64,000 nucleotides of DNA from Cyanophora paradoxa (taxonomy: Eukaryota; Glaucocystophyceae; Cyanophorales; Cyanophoraceae): contig QPMI01000596.1 of NCBI GenBank assembly GCA_004431415.1, forward strand, positions 1-64,000, in the 5' to 3' direction. Positions 54,001 through 64,000 of the stretch are shown piece after piece (the stretch's first letter is position 1; the number at the start of each line of letters is the position of its first letter). Below the pieces are notes generated by a model that was not told where the DNA came from, ran no database searches, and saw only the letters and a program-made list of their open reading frames with translations. Position numbers and translations under genes: made by a program.

Positions 54001-55594
54001 GAAGCCCTTCCCCGACCTAACGGCCCCGCGCGCTCTCGCGCAGGTCAACCTCGACGGGTCGGTCCGCCGCTGCGGCGTCCTCCAGCCCTCCGACTACTTC
54101 GTGCGTCTTAAAGCTTTCTGCGTTAAAGCAAGCTTAAGATTAGAAGCTAAGAGTATGTTATTGCCTTCAAGGAAACGCTTGAAGAGCACATTCCGGCGCG
54201 TCTGATTGGGCCGGGCGCGCAGTGGGTCCCGCCCCCGGAGTCCGGCCGGGGTACCCCCAGCGCCCCGTCCTCCCCCCTGGCCGGCATCATCGACTCGGCC
54301 GGCTCCGCCCACACGGTACCCCCCGCTACCCCCCCCCCCTCTTCTCTCTCCATTCCGGCGCCGGCACCGCTAAATGAACTTGCAATCCTTGCAATGAACT
54401 TGAACTTAAATGAAACGCCGCTTAAGTATACAATAAGCTAATCTCTTCTTCTACTCCCCCCTCTTCTTCCCCCCTTCTTCCTCCCCTCTCCCCCGCTCTG
54501 ATCCCCCCCTCGCTTCCATTCGAGCAGGATGCGGAGGGCGCCCCGGCGGCGTACCGGCACACGCTCGAGGCCGCCACCAACACCATCGTCCTCACGTGCG
54601 CTTCCTAATCTTACAGCCCATCTATCTATTTATCTGTGTCCAATCTCTATCTATCTATCCACCACCCGTCCCCCACTCGTCCTCCAATCTCTATCTATCT
54701 AACCAACTCGACTACGCCTCAGGATGGACGCGGGGCAGCTGCTGGCGCTGCTGACGCCGCGGATGCGGCGGCACGCGGCCGACCTCGCCGCCGCCCGCCG
54801 CGCCCGCGCCCGCTGGAAGGTCGCCCGCGAGAAGATCGGTGCGCGATATTTATCTGAGTAGATTTAGAGCTTTATTTAACATCGGGAGATCTAGCGATCA
54901 TGATCGTTATGTGAGTGATCGGGTAGTGAGTTCTCTGTGAGATATCGGGGGATCGTTTGTTCGGCTGAAGGTAGAGCGGGAGACGTCCTTTATACTGCTG
55001 CTTCGCATTAATATTTTACTGAGCTTTCCTTTACATCGGGTTAAGGAGAGATCATTCATTCATTTAGATTAAGTGAGGGCGGGGGCAGCCTGATAGCTCC
55101 TCCTAGCATAGCTTTTCTAGCTCGAGCTGCGTGATCGGTTCGGGATTCTCTGTGCGGCTTCCCTTTTTGCACAGCTCGTCTAGGTCTAGCTGCGTGTAAG
55201 CTCTTTTCGACTCTGACCGCCTCCCCCGTCAGGCGGTGTGGCGACGTTCCTCTCCGTCCGGCGCTCCTCCCAGGTCCGTACACTTACCCCCCTTCCTTCC
55301 AATTCGACGTACCCCCAAAGCTTGAACTTCCCCTTCCCCCCCCTTCTCTGACGTTGACTCTGAGCCTCCCCTTCCCCCGCAGCTCGCGCACGCGGCGTCG
55401 ACGCCGGCGGTGGGGCCCGTGGGGGGCCCCGGGGCGGCCCTCCCCGCCGCCGTCGAGCTGCGCCCGGCCTTCAGCGCTGCCGTAAGCTTCTCCCCCGCGC
55501 GGAGGGGGCGCCGGCGCCGGCGGCGGAGCCGGCGGCCGCGGCTCTCTCGCGGCCCAACAGCGCGCGCCGGCCGGCGGCCGCGCCCACTCCGTAG
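45021..55594 (+). CDS. ABC transporter-like protein with degenerate ATPase and a cyclic-nucleotide-binding domain
   Basis: ATG 45021 (MHSVSIFGASPEDEPEQQ) opens an N-terminal region of unknown role. ABC-type membrane segments follow (SVLEIAVPLSLKLVVDQAS; ALMWTAVALACAVCL; SMNLLFFSALLFKL; YLEMYVVLNTGLNLAVLLAG), with IRGQDVIRQYEVQAEFM in between as in ABCB/ABCC coupling regions. The ATPase domain is recognisable but eroded: Walker A position reads GSAAALQTL instead of GxxGxGKST, the Q-loop reads ISEEPFIFADSVRGNV, the signature is LGSNARRAL, and Walker B is IVLLRDTS; VVVRHARP keeps the H-loop His. After the usual ABC ending (ADAVVVLADGELAEQGT) the frame runs through further exons to a cNMP-binding fold: FARGQ, LCREGDPARRFFLVAAGSVV, SVRRCGVLQPSDYF, LEAATNTIVLTMDAGQLLAL. 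The end at TAG 55592-55594 is inferred and needs a 23-base intron at 55482-55504. Confidence 0.65.
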
Positions 55595-56077
55595 CTGTAG
55601 GCCGCCGGCCGCCCCCGGGCCCATGGTTGCCACTGGGCCCTGTGCCTCGGCGGCGCAATCGCAAGCGGCTGACCGGCGCTCCGACCCCGCCCGCGACCTG
55701 GATCCGGAGCGGCGCGGCCCGTGTGCGGCGGCGGTGTGTCTGATGCAGTGCGTCTCAATTAGGCAAAGAGTTCGGGTTAACGTTCGGAAAGAATTTGGTG
55801 GGCAGCGCGGCCAGGGCCGCGGCGGGCAGCCCCGCAACCCCAACAGCCCCAGCTTCGATCGCGAATCGCGATATTGGATGATATCGATCATGATCGATCG
55901 TCGCACTAGGCCTCGAGCTCATATGAGGCGTGGCCGGTCCGGTAAAATTCATCGATCGCGAGCTGAAATTTGCACAAGGCGCATCGAGCACGTACCCCGA
56001 GACCGAGAGCAACTTACACCGCAATAGCTGCGCCGCCTGCGCGACCGCGCTCAGCGGCTCGCGCTCGGCGGGAGAAC

Positions 56078-59000
56078 ATGTGCCCGGTGCGCACGCAACA
56101 CGAGAACGCCGGCCTGGAGAGGGATCTCGCGCCGGGGCTTAGCTATGTACACGTCAAAGTGCTCGGCGATTGCCGCGCGCCCCCGATCGGGATCACGAGC
56201 GTGCAAGGTGCGGATCGCCCATAAGACATACGTAGACGTGCCCGATCATTACCTAGCGCAGAGCTGACCCCGATCGGCCCACAAGTACTCACCGCCCCCG
56301 CGGCCGATGCCCCGCGCGCGCAGGTCCCGCCTTTGTCAAAGTGCGATCGTCCGAGAACTGCACTTGCTGGCAGGAGGAGCTGCTGCAGGCCGCGACGCGC
56401 GCTCTGCGCGTGGAGAACCTCGCGGCAGCGGACGCCGAGATCTACTTCTACAGCGCGCGGGACGCGTGCTTCGGGGTCTTGGACGCCGCGGGAGACATGC
56501 CTGATGTCAGCGGAGATGCCGGCTTCTACTACGTCGCGAGGAAAGGCGCCGGCTGGCCAGAAACCGCGCACTCGCCTTTCCTCCAGCAGCGCGCGCGCGA
56601 GTCCGGCGCGGCGGCGGCTGCGGCGGCGTCGGGACCGGCTGCGGTTGGCGCAGCATCGGCGCTGGACATTGCAGCGATAGCTGCGGCTGCCGCCCAGGCC
56701 GTGCTCGCCATCTCCAGCTCGAAGCAGCACCTGCTGCAGCCGGGATCTCTCGACTCTAGATCTTTAGCGGGCGCGGGCCGCGGCGCGGCCGGCGCGGCCG
56801 ACAGGCTTCAAAAGGCGGAAATCGTATCCGAAGGCCCCAGCCATGGTGCGCCCTGGCCCCTTCTCGCGCTTAGCTAAAACCTGATCGGGAGAGCAGCGGC
56901 TTCGGCTGCAGATGCGGATTCGAATTCGAACGTCAACGGGGCGATCCCGGCTGGGGAAAACAGCGCTGGCGCCGGGCCCCAGATCTGGATGCTTCCGGCA
57001 GCCAAGTCCCCCGAGCTGCAGCTGCAGAATTCGCCCTCAGCTGCCGCCGCGCCCGCCGCCGGCGCCGGCGCTGGCGCACCGTCAGCTGCCGCCGGGGCCG
57101 GGACGGCCGCACCTGCAAAGCCGGGAGGCGAGCCGGAGCGGCGCCGGAGCTTCAGCAGGATGCACAGCAGGCGGGACAGCCTACACCCATCCGCCGGGAC
57201 CGGCGGCGACACCCCTGGCCTGGAGACCGACCGCCAGCCGGAGCGGCGGACGTCCATCGACGCCATTCGGAGGAGCGTCGACTTCGGGAGGCGCGTGAGT
57301 GTGGACCTGGGCAGGAAGGTGAGCTGCAAGTTTTCATTCTTAAGCTTCGCAGGTCCTAACCCTATGAACTGACGTTGCGGCGCAGAGTTTCGAGTTTGCG
57401 ACCGAGCGGGTCACCAAATTCTGGGCGTCTCCCGTGCAGATGCACCAGGACCCCCGCAGCAAGAAGCACAAGCACATTCTGAACTACGACCCGGGAAAGG
57501 GTGCGCTCGCCCCTGCACTCGCGATATCGATCGCCCACGGAACACGGATCAAATCTGCGTGGCCCCTGCACCGAATCTAATCACTAATAAATGGACGTCT
57601 ATTCTAATCCATCTAATCCATCCATCCGAATTATAATAAATGGCTCCCCAGCGCTCGGCTGGAGTTCGGTCTTCCATCTGCAGTGGTCCGACTTCAAAAG
57701 CGGAATTCTCATTCGTACAATTATCCGTGAGCGTCGTCCCTGCCCCTACACGCTCGCCGCGCGCGGCGCCGCGTGCCAAGCAAGCTAATCGAATGCCGCG
57801 CGGCTGCTCCTGATCTCGATCTAGATCTCCTGAGCTAAGCTTATCGATCTAGCGGCTGCTCCGATCCGGATCCCGGTGAGCTAAACTAATTTTAATCGAT
57901 CTGCAAGTGACCGGCATCGCGGCGGCGCTGGGCGCGGTCTCCTGCCGGACGGACGTCTCGGGCGCGGGCGGCAAGTGGTCGTTCTGCCTGCAGCAGTACA
58001 CGTCGGGCGACCTGCTCGCCTTCTCCACCCTCGTCTCTTTCCTCCTCACCCAGTTCGTCGCCCAAACCTTCTCCCGCTGGTGGAGCATGCGGATACACAT
58101 CCTTGCGTGCGCGACTGCGCGCATGCGGATACAAATCCATGCGGATGCGCATCTTAGCATCTAGATCTGTTAGCGCATCATAGTCCCTTCGAATTCTCTT
58201 CGCTTCGCTCGCATCTTAGCGTGCGCTGCTGCAGCTGCGCCCGCTTATATTAGCATCTAGATCTCAGCGCATCTTCTCTTCTCCTTAACATCGTAGCATC
58301 TAAGCATCTATCTGGCCATCTTGTCGTCCTGCACTCTCATCATCCTTATCATCTGTCCACGCGCGCGCCCCGCAGGGTGCAGGGCCGCACGGCCGACTTC
58401 GTTCGCCAAGTCGTTTCCTACGTCGACGACAGCCCGCGCGGGCTGGAGGTGCGTCGCCGCCGCTGCCGCCCTAGATCCTCGCTGCGCGCCCTAGCTCTCC
58501 GGGACGGCTAGATCTAGAGGGGACACGGACCAGTTCTTCCGCCTCACTGCATGGCAGCGAGTGCTCTCCACTAGTACTGCCTTTCTCGCCTAAACTCTTG
58601 GCGCCGGCTGCGCACTCTCCGCCACGCACACCGCCGCTCACGCGCGTGCGCGCGGCAGGCGCGGCGCGAGCTGACGCGGCTCATGACCCTCTCCCATGCG
58701 ATGGTCTACAAGCAGGCCCGCAAGACCGAGGGCGCGCGCGCGCGCCGGCTCTCTGATCTGATCTGATCTGATCTGACCTGATCTGATCTGATCTGATCTG
58801 ATCTGCAGACATGGGCGACCTGCTGGAGCTGGGTGTGATGCGGGAGGAGGAGTGGGAGGCGCTGAAGCCCAGCCCCTCCAACCGCTTCGTCATCGTGCGC
58901 CGGCCTCCTTCTCGTCCTATCTTTTTATAGGACCCTAGATAGATGCTACACCCTAGAGTGGGAGGCCCTCATGCCCAGCTCCTCCAACCGCTTCGTCATC

Positions 59001-62000
59001 GTGCGCAGTACAATACCCCGCGACGCTCCCCCGCGCCCGTGCCCGCGCCCGCGCCCGCGCTCGACCTAGGCCTCGGCTAGAGGGTCGTTTCAGGCCTAGG
59101 CCTATGACAAAAGGCTACCGATCGGCCTCACCTCCTAGTTACGGTCACCTGTTAGCTAGCTATATTCATCACTCGCCTCGCCGAGGTCAACTCCGCCGGG
59201 GGCCGCGCGCGGCAGGTCCTAGCTAGCTAGCTATAGCCCTCCCCGAGCTAGCTAGCCTCCAGATCTCACTGAGCCAGCCAACTCGCCCCTCCCCGCCTTA
59301 AGCTTGCTTAGCGTTCGCCTCGCCTCGCCTCGCCTCGCCCCTCCCCGCCTTAAGCTTGCTAAGCTTCGCGCGGCAGGTCCTCGCGTGGGTCTCGACGCTG
59401 ATGCGCAAGGCCGACCGCGCGGGCTTAATGCACCCCCCGTGCGCCCCGCCCCGCCCCCGCCCCTCCCGCCCCGGCCCCAAAATCAAGCGAAGACATACCC
59501 CCGACGACCCCCCCCCGCCCCGCCCCCGCCGCCGCCCCCGCCCCCGCCCCCTCCCGGCGGCGCCCCGCCCGTACTGATACTCGCCGCGCCGGCCCCGGGG
59601 TCGCTGGCAGGGGGTACGGGATCGGGGTGCTGGACAGCACGATGGCGGTCTTCCGCGCCGAGGCCGCCAACTGCCTCGGTGCGCCTGCACCTGCTAGGCT
59701 ACGCCGCGCCGGGCTGAGAGCCTGGGATAAGGGACCCCTAAGCCCAGATCCACCCCTACTAGGCTACGTATAGGCTGTAGGCTACGCCTGCTGTAGGCTA
59801 CCCCGCCCGGCCCCGGGCTAGGCCGGGCCTAGATCGGCCGCAAGGCCGCAAGGCCGCAAGGCCGCAAACGCCCCCTGATCTTCCGCGCCGAGGCCGCCAA
59901 CTGCCTCGGTGCGCCCCTGCGCCGCGCCCGGCCGGGCTAGGCCGGGCCTAGATCCCGTAGGCCTGCCGGGGCGCGCCGACTAGATCCTAGGGCTCCTAGA
60001 TGCCACCTGCCTCGGTGCGCTTGCTAGGCTACGCCGCGCCCGGCCGGGCTGGGACAAGGGATTCCTGGGCCTAGATCCGCGGCCGCCCCTACTAGGTTAC
60101 GCCGCGCCTTTTAAAAAACTTCGAATAGATCTGACCTCCTTTATCAGTGTACCCCACCACTCAGATCCCGTACATCTACACGCGTCTCATCGGGCTCGTG
60201 ACCCGGGTACGTCGCTCTTGCGCTGGCCTCCCGTACCCCTCTGATTTGTCGCCCCCCCCCCCCCCCCCGCGTCCAAGGTGCACCTGATGATGACATGCGT
60301 CCTCGCCGGTACCCCTCGACCCGGCTCTCTTTCATGTACCCCCGTCCCCCCTGACAACCTGTATCCCCCTAGCCACCTGGTTCTCGAATGGCATCGTCCA
60401 GAAGGTACCCCTTAATTTCTCGCCCATGTACCCCCGCCTCGCGGCGCCGATCCTTGTACCCCCGCACGCGCAGTCCGCTGACAAGCTGGTGTACGCGATT
60501 CTTCTCATGTTCGTGAACTCGATCATATACGAGGGGATCATTCGCTTCCATAGGGGTACGCGAAAGTTCTAGATCTCGTCTAATTATAACTATGTCTAAT
60601 CTTCTCATTTCCCTTGAATTCAGAGCTGTGGAACCCGTACGACAAATACGCGGTGCGCGCGCGCGCGCGGGACGCGCGCGGGGTCCCGCGCTCGAATCCG
60701 CGCGCGGTCGTTCCTAGCTGGTCTGGATCCGCTGATTTTAATCGGCCGCTCGATCGCGCGCTCAGACCAACTTCCCGACGCGCGTGTACTGGGACGCCAT
60801 ACGGACCCTCAGCGGGAGGCTGTTAGAGGTACCTTCCGCCCCTCGGGCCCGGCCCGGCGCCGGTGCCGGCGCCGGCCCGGCCCCCCGGCAGGTGCCCGAA
60901 GCAGAAGCGCTTGCGATGTTCGCGTACCCCTCCAGCGCGCATCAAACCGATCGGTCATGGCGCAGGAGCAGCCGCTGCGGAGCGGTGGCGCCGGCACACT
61001 CTCGGCCGCCTCGCACCTCCCTGTACCCCCAAAGGCGCCCCCTGTACCCCACGCGAGCCACGTACCCGCGCGCTGACTCTACCCCATCCCCCCCACCCCG
61101 GCAGCCCGACATGCTCGTGGACGGGCCTACCCCCCCGACTTCTCCCCCCCTCAAGCCAGCCGCGTGGATCAAGGACGCGAACGGGTACCCGCCGCCCGCA
61201 TCGCCGCTCGCGATTGCCGCCCGACCGCCCCGCAGCGCGCCCAACGGATCGGCCCCCGCCCCGCCTCCGGACCCCAGCCCGGGCCCGGAGCCCCCGGCGG
61301 CCCTGAACTCCAGCGGACCCATCTCGGACGGGTACCCTTTTCCTCCCAGCGCCCGCTCCGCCGCATCTCGGCTGACGCTGTACCCGGCAGACGCGCCGTT
61401 CTCCACAGGGTCCTTTCCGATGCCGGTTTCCGGCCCGTGTACGCCCCCTCGGAATCGTCCCCTCCCTCGTCCCTGCAGCCCTCCTCCGCGCCCCTCTTTG
61501 CGGCTCCCGTACCCGTACCCGTACCCCCCCTCGACCCTCCAACCGACGGGGACGCGCCGGCACCCGCCTCGGCTCCCGCCTTCCCCCCTCCGCCTGCTCC
61601 GCCCTCCCTCGCGCTGCCGCCGGCGGCGCCGTTTTCGGAGCAGCCTGTGCGGGGGCCAAGCCCTGCCTTGAACTTACCAGCCGCGGCGAAGGGGAACGAC
61701 GCGCCCAGAGTCAGCTCTCTACCGTCCGTTTCCCCGCCCCCCCCCCCCCCCCCCCCCTCGCCCATCCTTCCAATCCGTTCGCTCTATCGGACCCGGCGCC
61801 CCCTCTCAGATCTCGGTACCCCCCCGACTCGAGTCCTGGGCCCTCGCCGGCCCGGCCCCAGACCGGTACCCGGCGGCGCCCCAGCCTGCTCCCGGGGCCC
61901 CCCTACATGCACGCGCTGGATCCCCACGCGCCCGTACCCCTGCCCCCCGCCGCCCCCTCCCCCTCTCCCTCCCCCAAGCCAGGCTCGGCGGTACCCCTCC

Positions 62001-62269
62001 GGGCCCAGACGCCCACGCAGGCCGGCGCCGGCCGCGGTACCCCCGGTCCACGGACCGGACCGCAAGTGACCTTCGCCCCCGTACCCGTGCAGCACAAACG
62101 GGACGCCCATTTCGGCTCGGCGGCCGCCTACGCGCCCCCGCCGCCCCCGGTCGAGCTCGCCCTCGGGAGCGTCGTCCTCGGGTTCGAATCCGGGCAGGAG
62201 CTCGAGGGTTCCCCGGATCCGGACGTATTCGCGCCGCACATTGAACGGGGCGTTACGGGCCGGGGGTGA
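56078..62269 (+). CDS. Bestrophin-family anion channel with long disordered tail
   Basis: ATG 56078 (MCPVRTQHENAGLERDLAPG) is joined by a phase-1 intron to a Cys/Trp exon (SSENCTCWQEELLQAATRAL). An Ala-rich linker and an Arg/Ser segment (RRRSFSRMHSRRDSLHPS; RRSVDFGRRVSVDLGRK) with many kinase-type sites come next. The bestrophin core follows: WSDFKSGILIRTII, LLAFSTLVSFLLTQFVAQTF-SRWW, ARRELTRLMTLSHAMVYKQA, IPYIYTRLIGLVTR, KLVYAILLMFVNSIIYEGII, ELWNPYDKYA then TNFPTRVYWDAI, matching the WxGSxYK..., RWW, PYxYT and N-PFG regions of the family. Bestrophins pass chloride or bicarbonate; algal forms supply bicarbonate to the thylakoid. The final exon from about 61,100 is a long Pro/Ser tail ending at TGA 62269. 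Exon fragments are duplicated in introns at 58.9 and 59.9 kb. Confidence 0.75.
58740..58808 (+). repeat. TGATC microsatellite forming an intron of the bestrophin gene
   Basis: (TGATC)n with one TGACC, ending in CTGCAG just before an exon encoding DMGDLLELGVMREEE. The same microsatellite forms the intron at 18699-18760 in another gene. The 5' end here has no GT; GAG is followed by a GCGCGC run. Confidence 0.7.
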
Positions 62270-63109
62270 TTCGCCTGACTGCGGCTTGCGCGGTCAGGCT
62301 TGGACCTCATCGAGTCATTTCAATTTTGATCCAGTCTGTATCCGGATACGGAATCATGTATCATAGTAAATTTAAGTATATTGCTAGGTCTACGTGATGA
62401 TGATCGTTTCTTCGAGTTCCATGATGTGCACGTAACGCGTACGTACTACTGTAATAACATTTCGAATTCGGAACTTTGGAACTGTTTTAGCCTCCAGTGA
62501 CTCTCATGATCTGGATCCTGTTGACGTTCGAACTCTTTTACGTAGGCCTGCCGCCGCCAGATGCAGGCTGTCGGGATGCCCCGCCATCCGATGATCGAAA
62601 CTTGAAAATGAAAAGTCTTGTCCGACGGTCGTCATGATCAGGTACAGCCCGGCGGATGCATCAATGAAATATTTGTATTGCAATTGACCGTGACGATTCG
62701 AATTCTACAAAGCTACAGTCCTGAGTATCATACGTATACCTGCAATTGAAAACGTATGCTTAGTATCAACTAGCACCCGGGCAGCGAAGTAAATCACCGA
62801 CTCGAGCCTTGAAGTACACTTCACACAAATCACGACCAGCGACCCTGGGGGCCCACGTAAGGAAGTCTAGAGCTAGCCTAGCAGCTATGGTAAAATCCGA
62901 AAGCGTCTGAAAAGCTATCAGATTATTCAACGTACAAGTACACTGTTGGGCTGGGACAACTAGTACATCGGGGCGCATGCCGCGCTCGAAATGATAAGCG
63001 CCCTCTTTCATGCGAAGCGGGGATCATCGTAACTGGGGGGTCCTAGACGGAACACTGAAACGCTGCTTCAAACTACTGAACAGTATAGCAGCCGCTGGGC
63101 GATAGAAAA
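62270..63109. other. Intergenic region between convergent genes
   Basis: AT-richer than the flanking exons and without coding signal. It would hold the 3' untranslated regions of the bestrophin gene and the right-edge gene. Confidence 0.6.
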
Positions 63110-64000
63110 TCACGCGGGCGCGTCGTCCCGCCCCGGAGAGCCGATTCGGCCGTTCGCCTGCTGCAGACTCGCCGCGCCCGGCTTCGAATCCTCCTGCCCG
63201 GATTCGAGCTCGAGGAGCACGATGCTGCCGAGGGCTACCGGGGGCTTGTAGGCCGCCGCCGAGCCCGGGGAGGGGTACGTCCGATCGGGGCTCGGGCCCT
63301 CCGGGGTAGGGGCGAACGTCACCTGCTGCCCCTGGGGCCGCGGGGGGGTAGACGACGCGCCTAACTTGGAGGGTCGCCGCAGGGCCGACGGGGGGGTATC
63401 GGGGGCGGAGAAGGAGGGTACGGCGGAGGCGGAGGGGGAGCGGGAGCGGGAGGGGGCCGGGGAGGGCGTGGCGGGGGGGACGTGGGGGGGTACGGGGTAT
63501 TCTTCGGGGGGAGGGGGGCCGGAGGGGGGCCTGGGGCCGGAGGGTACGCGGGGGAGGTAGCTGGGGCGCTTAGGGGTCTGGGCCCTGGGCGCCAGCGGCG
63601 CCGGCGCCGGCGACTGGTCGGGACGAGGCGGCGAAGGCGGCTCCGCCGAGTGTGCGTGGCCGCGCCCGGGGGAGGGCGGCGGGGCCCAGTCGGGCGGAAT
63701 CCACTCGATCGCTCCAGCGCCGGCGCCTCCGCCCCCGCCCCGCGCGATTGTTGCGAGGTCCGGCATCGTCCGGAACCGCTTGGACCGGGCCAGGGAGCCC
63801 TCCAGGAGGCCTTCGCCGCTGCCTCCTCCTCCTCCCCCTCCGGCTCCATCGCTGCCCCTCCGGCCCGCCGACCCCGTCCGCTCGGCGCCAGCGCTGTGCG
63901 TGCGGCCCAGCGAGCCAGAGAAGAACGGGTTGGGCGAGCTGTGGCGGCGGCTCCCGCCGCCTCCGCCGGGGCTTGACGGCAGGTCCAGCGCCTCGATACC
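63110..64000 (-). CDS. 3' end of a gene with a bestrophin-like disordered tail (partial)
   Basis: Open without stop from the window edge to TAA/TGA at 63110. The sequence is Ser/Pro/Gly-rich (SSPNPFFSGSLGRTHSAGAE; SKRFRTMPDLATIARGGGGG; IEWIPPDWAPPPSPGRGHAH). Its end is clearly related to the end of the bestrophin gene's tail: QQVTFAPTPEG versus QVTFAPVPVQ, GSAAAYKPP versus GSAAAYAPP, and LGSIVLLELESGQE versus LGSVVLGFESGQE. The two genes are tail to tail, so this is probably an inverted paralogue; the channel domain would lie to the right of the window. Confidence 0.7.
   Translation of the reverse strand, partial: GIEALDLPSSPGGGGGSRRHSSPNPFFSGSLGRTHSAGAERTGSAGRRGSDGAGGGGGGGSGEGLLEGSLARSKRFRTMPDLATIARGGGGGAGAGAIEWIPPDWAPPPSPGRGHAHSAEPPSPPRPDQSPAPAPLAPRAQTPKRPSYLPRVPSGPRPPSGPPPPEEYPVPPHVPPATPSPAPSRSRSPSASAVPSFSAPDTPPSALRRPSKLGASSTPPRPQGQQVTFAPTPEGPSPDRTYPSPGSAAAYKPPVALGSIVLLELESGQEDSKPGAASLQQANGRIGSPGRDDAPA

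Overview
The window looks like nuclear DNA of a GC-rich, intron-dense unicellular eukaryote, probably an alga. The evidence is spliced genes with GT-AG introns, an EMAP-type WD40 protein, a mammalian-type soluble adenylyl cyclase, an FG nucleoporin and a bestrophin. Lineage cannot be fixed from sequence alone; a haptophyte or stramenopile alga would fit the base composition, C-rich introns and virophage-like insertion, but that is a guess.

Region 1-10,210 is very different: AT-rich, intron-free and compact. It is a decayed virophage/Polinton-like element. It carries an AEP primase plus SF3 helicase (minus strand), a small ORF, a Cys/His-rich protein, two small plus-strand ORFs, a protein-primed family B DNA polymerase and a retroviral-type (RVE) integrase. 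No capsid, packaging ATPase or protease gene is visible. The large genes are broken by frameshifts. Similar roughly 90-bp palindromic repeats flank the core (about 51-142 and 9585-9675), and a 284-bp inverted-repeat unit (9927-10210) abuts host DNA.

Host sequence resumes at an intron 3' splice site (10253), in the middle of a WD40 EMAP-like coding region, so the element appears to lie in an intron of that gene. The last WD40 exon can be spliced in frame to an exon with twelve 23-residue LRRs, followed by a TIR domain that keeps the NADase-type glutamate. This suggests a WD40-LRR-TIR protein ending at 14990.

15,000-16,430 is mostly empty. 16,430-18,920 holds exons of an Ala/Pro/Ser-rich protein of unknown function. 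20,891-34,812 is a long soluble adenylyl cyclase gene (two cyclase domains, AAA-type NTPase, helical repeats) with an exact 1,406-bp tandem duplication inside. 36,244-37,399 (minus) is a small gene with one Cys-rich module per exon and a possible myristoylation start. 39,638-44,572 (minus) is an FG nucleoporin of Nup1/Nup153 style; its 3' end is copied at 35,663-35,866. About 45,021-55,594 is an ABC transporter-like gene with a degenerate ATPase domain, continuing into a cyclic-nucleotide-binding domain. 56,078-62,269 is a bestrophin-family channel with a long disordered tail. A convergent gene at the right edge has a related tail.

Introns in 16-62 kb are unusual. Many start with GTACCCC, and some end with GGGGTACAG, so that the two ends are complementary. 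Other introns share repeat families, and several exons are partly copied into the adjacent intron. Reading frames were traced by eye, so exon edges outside the motifs quoted are approximate.
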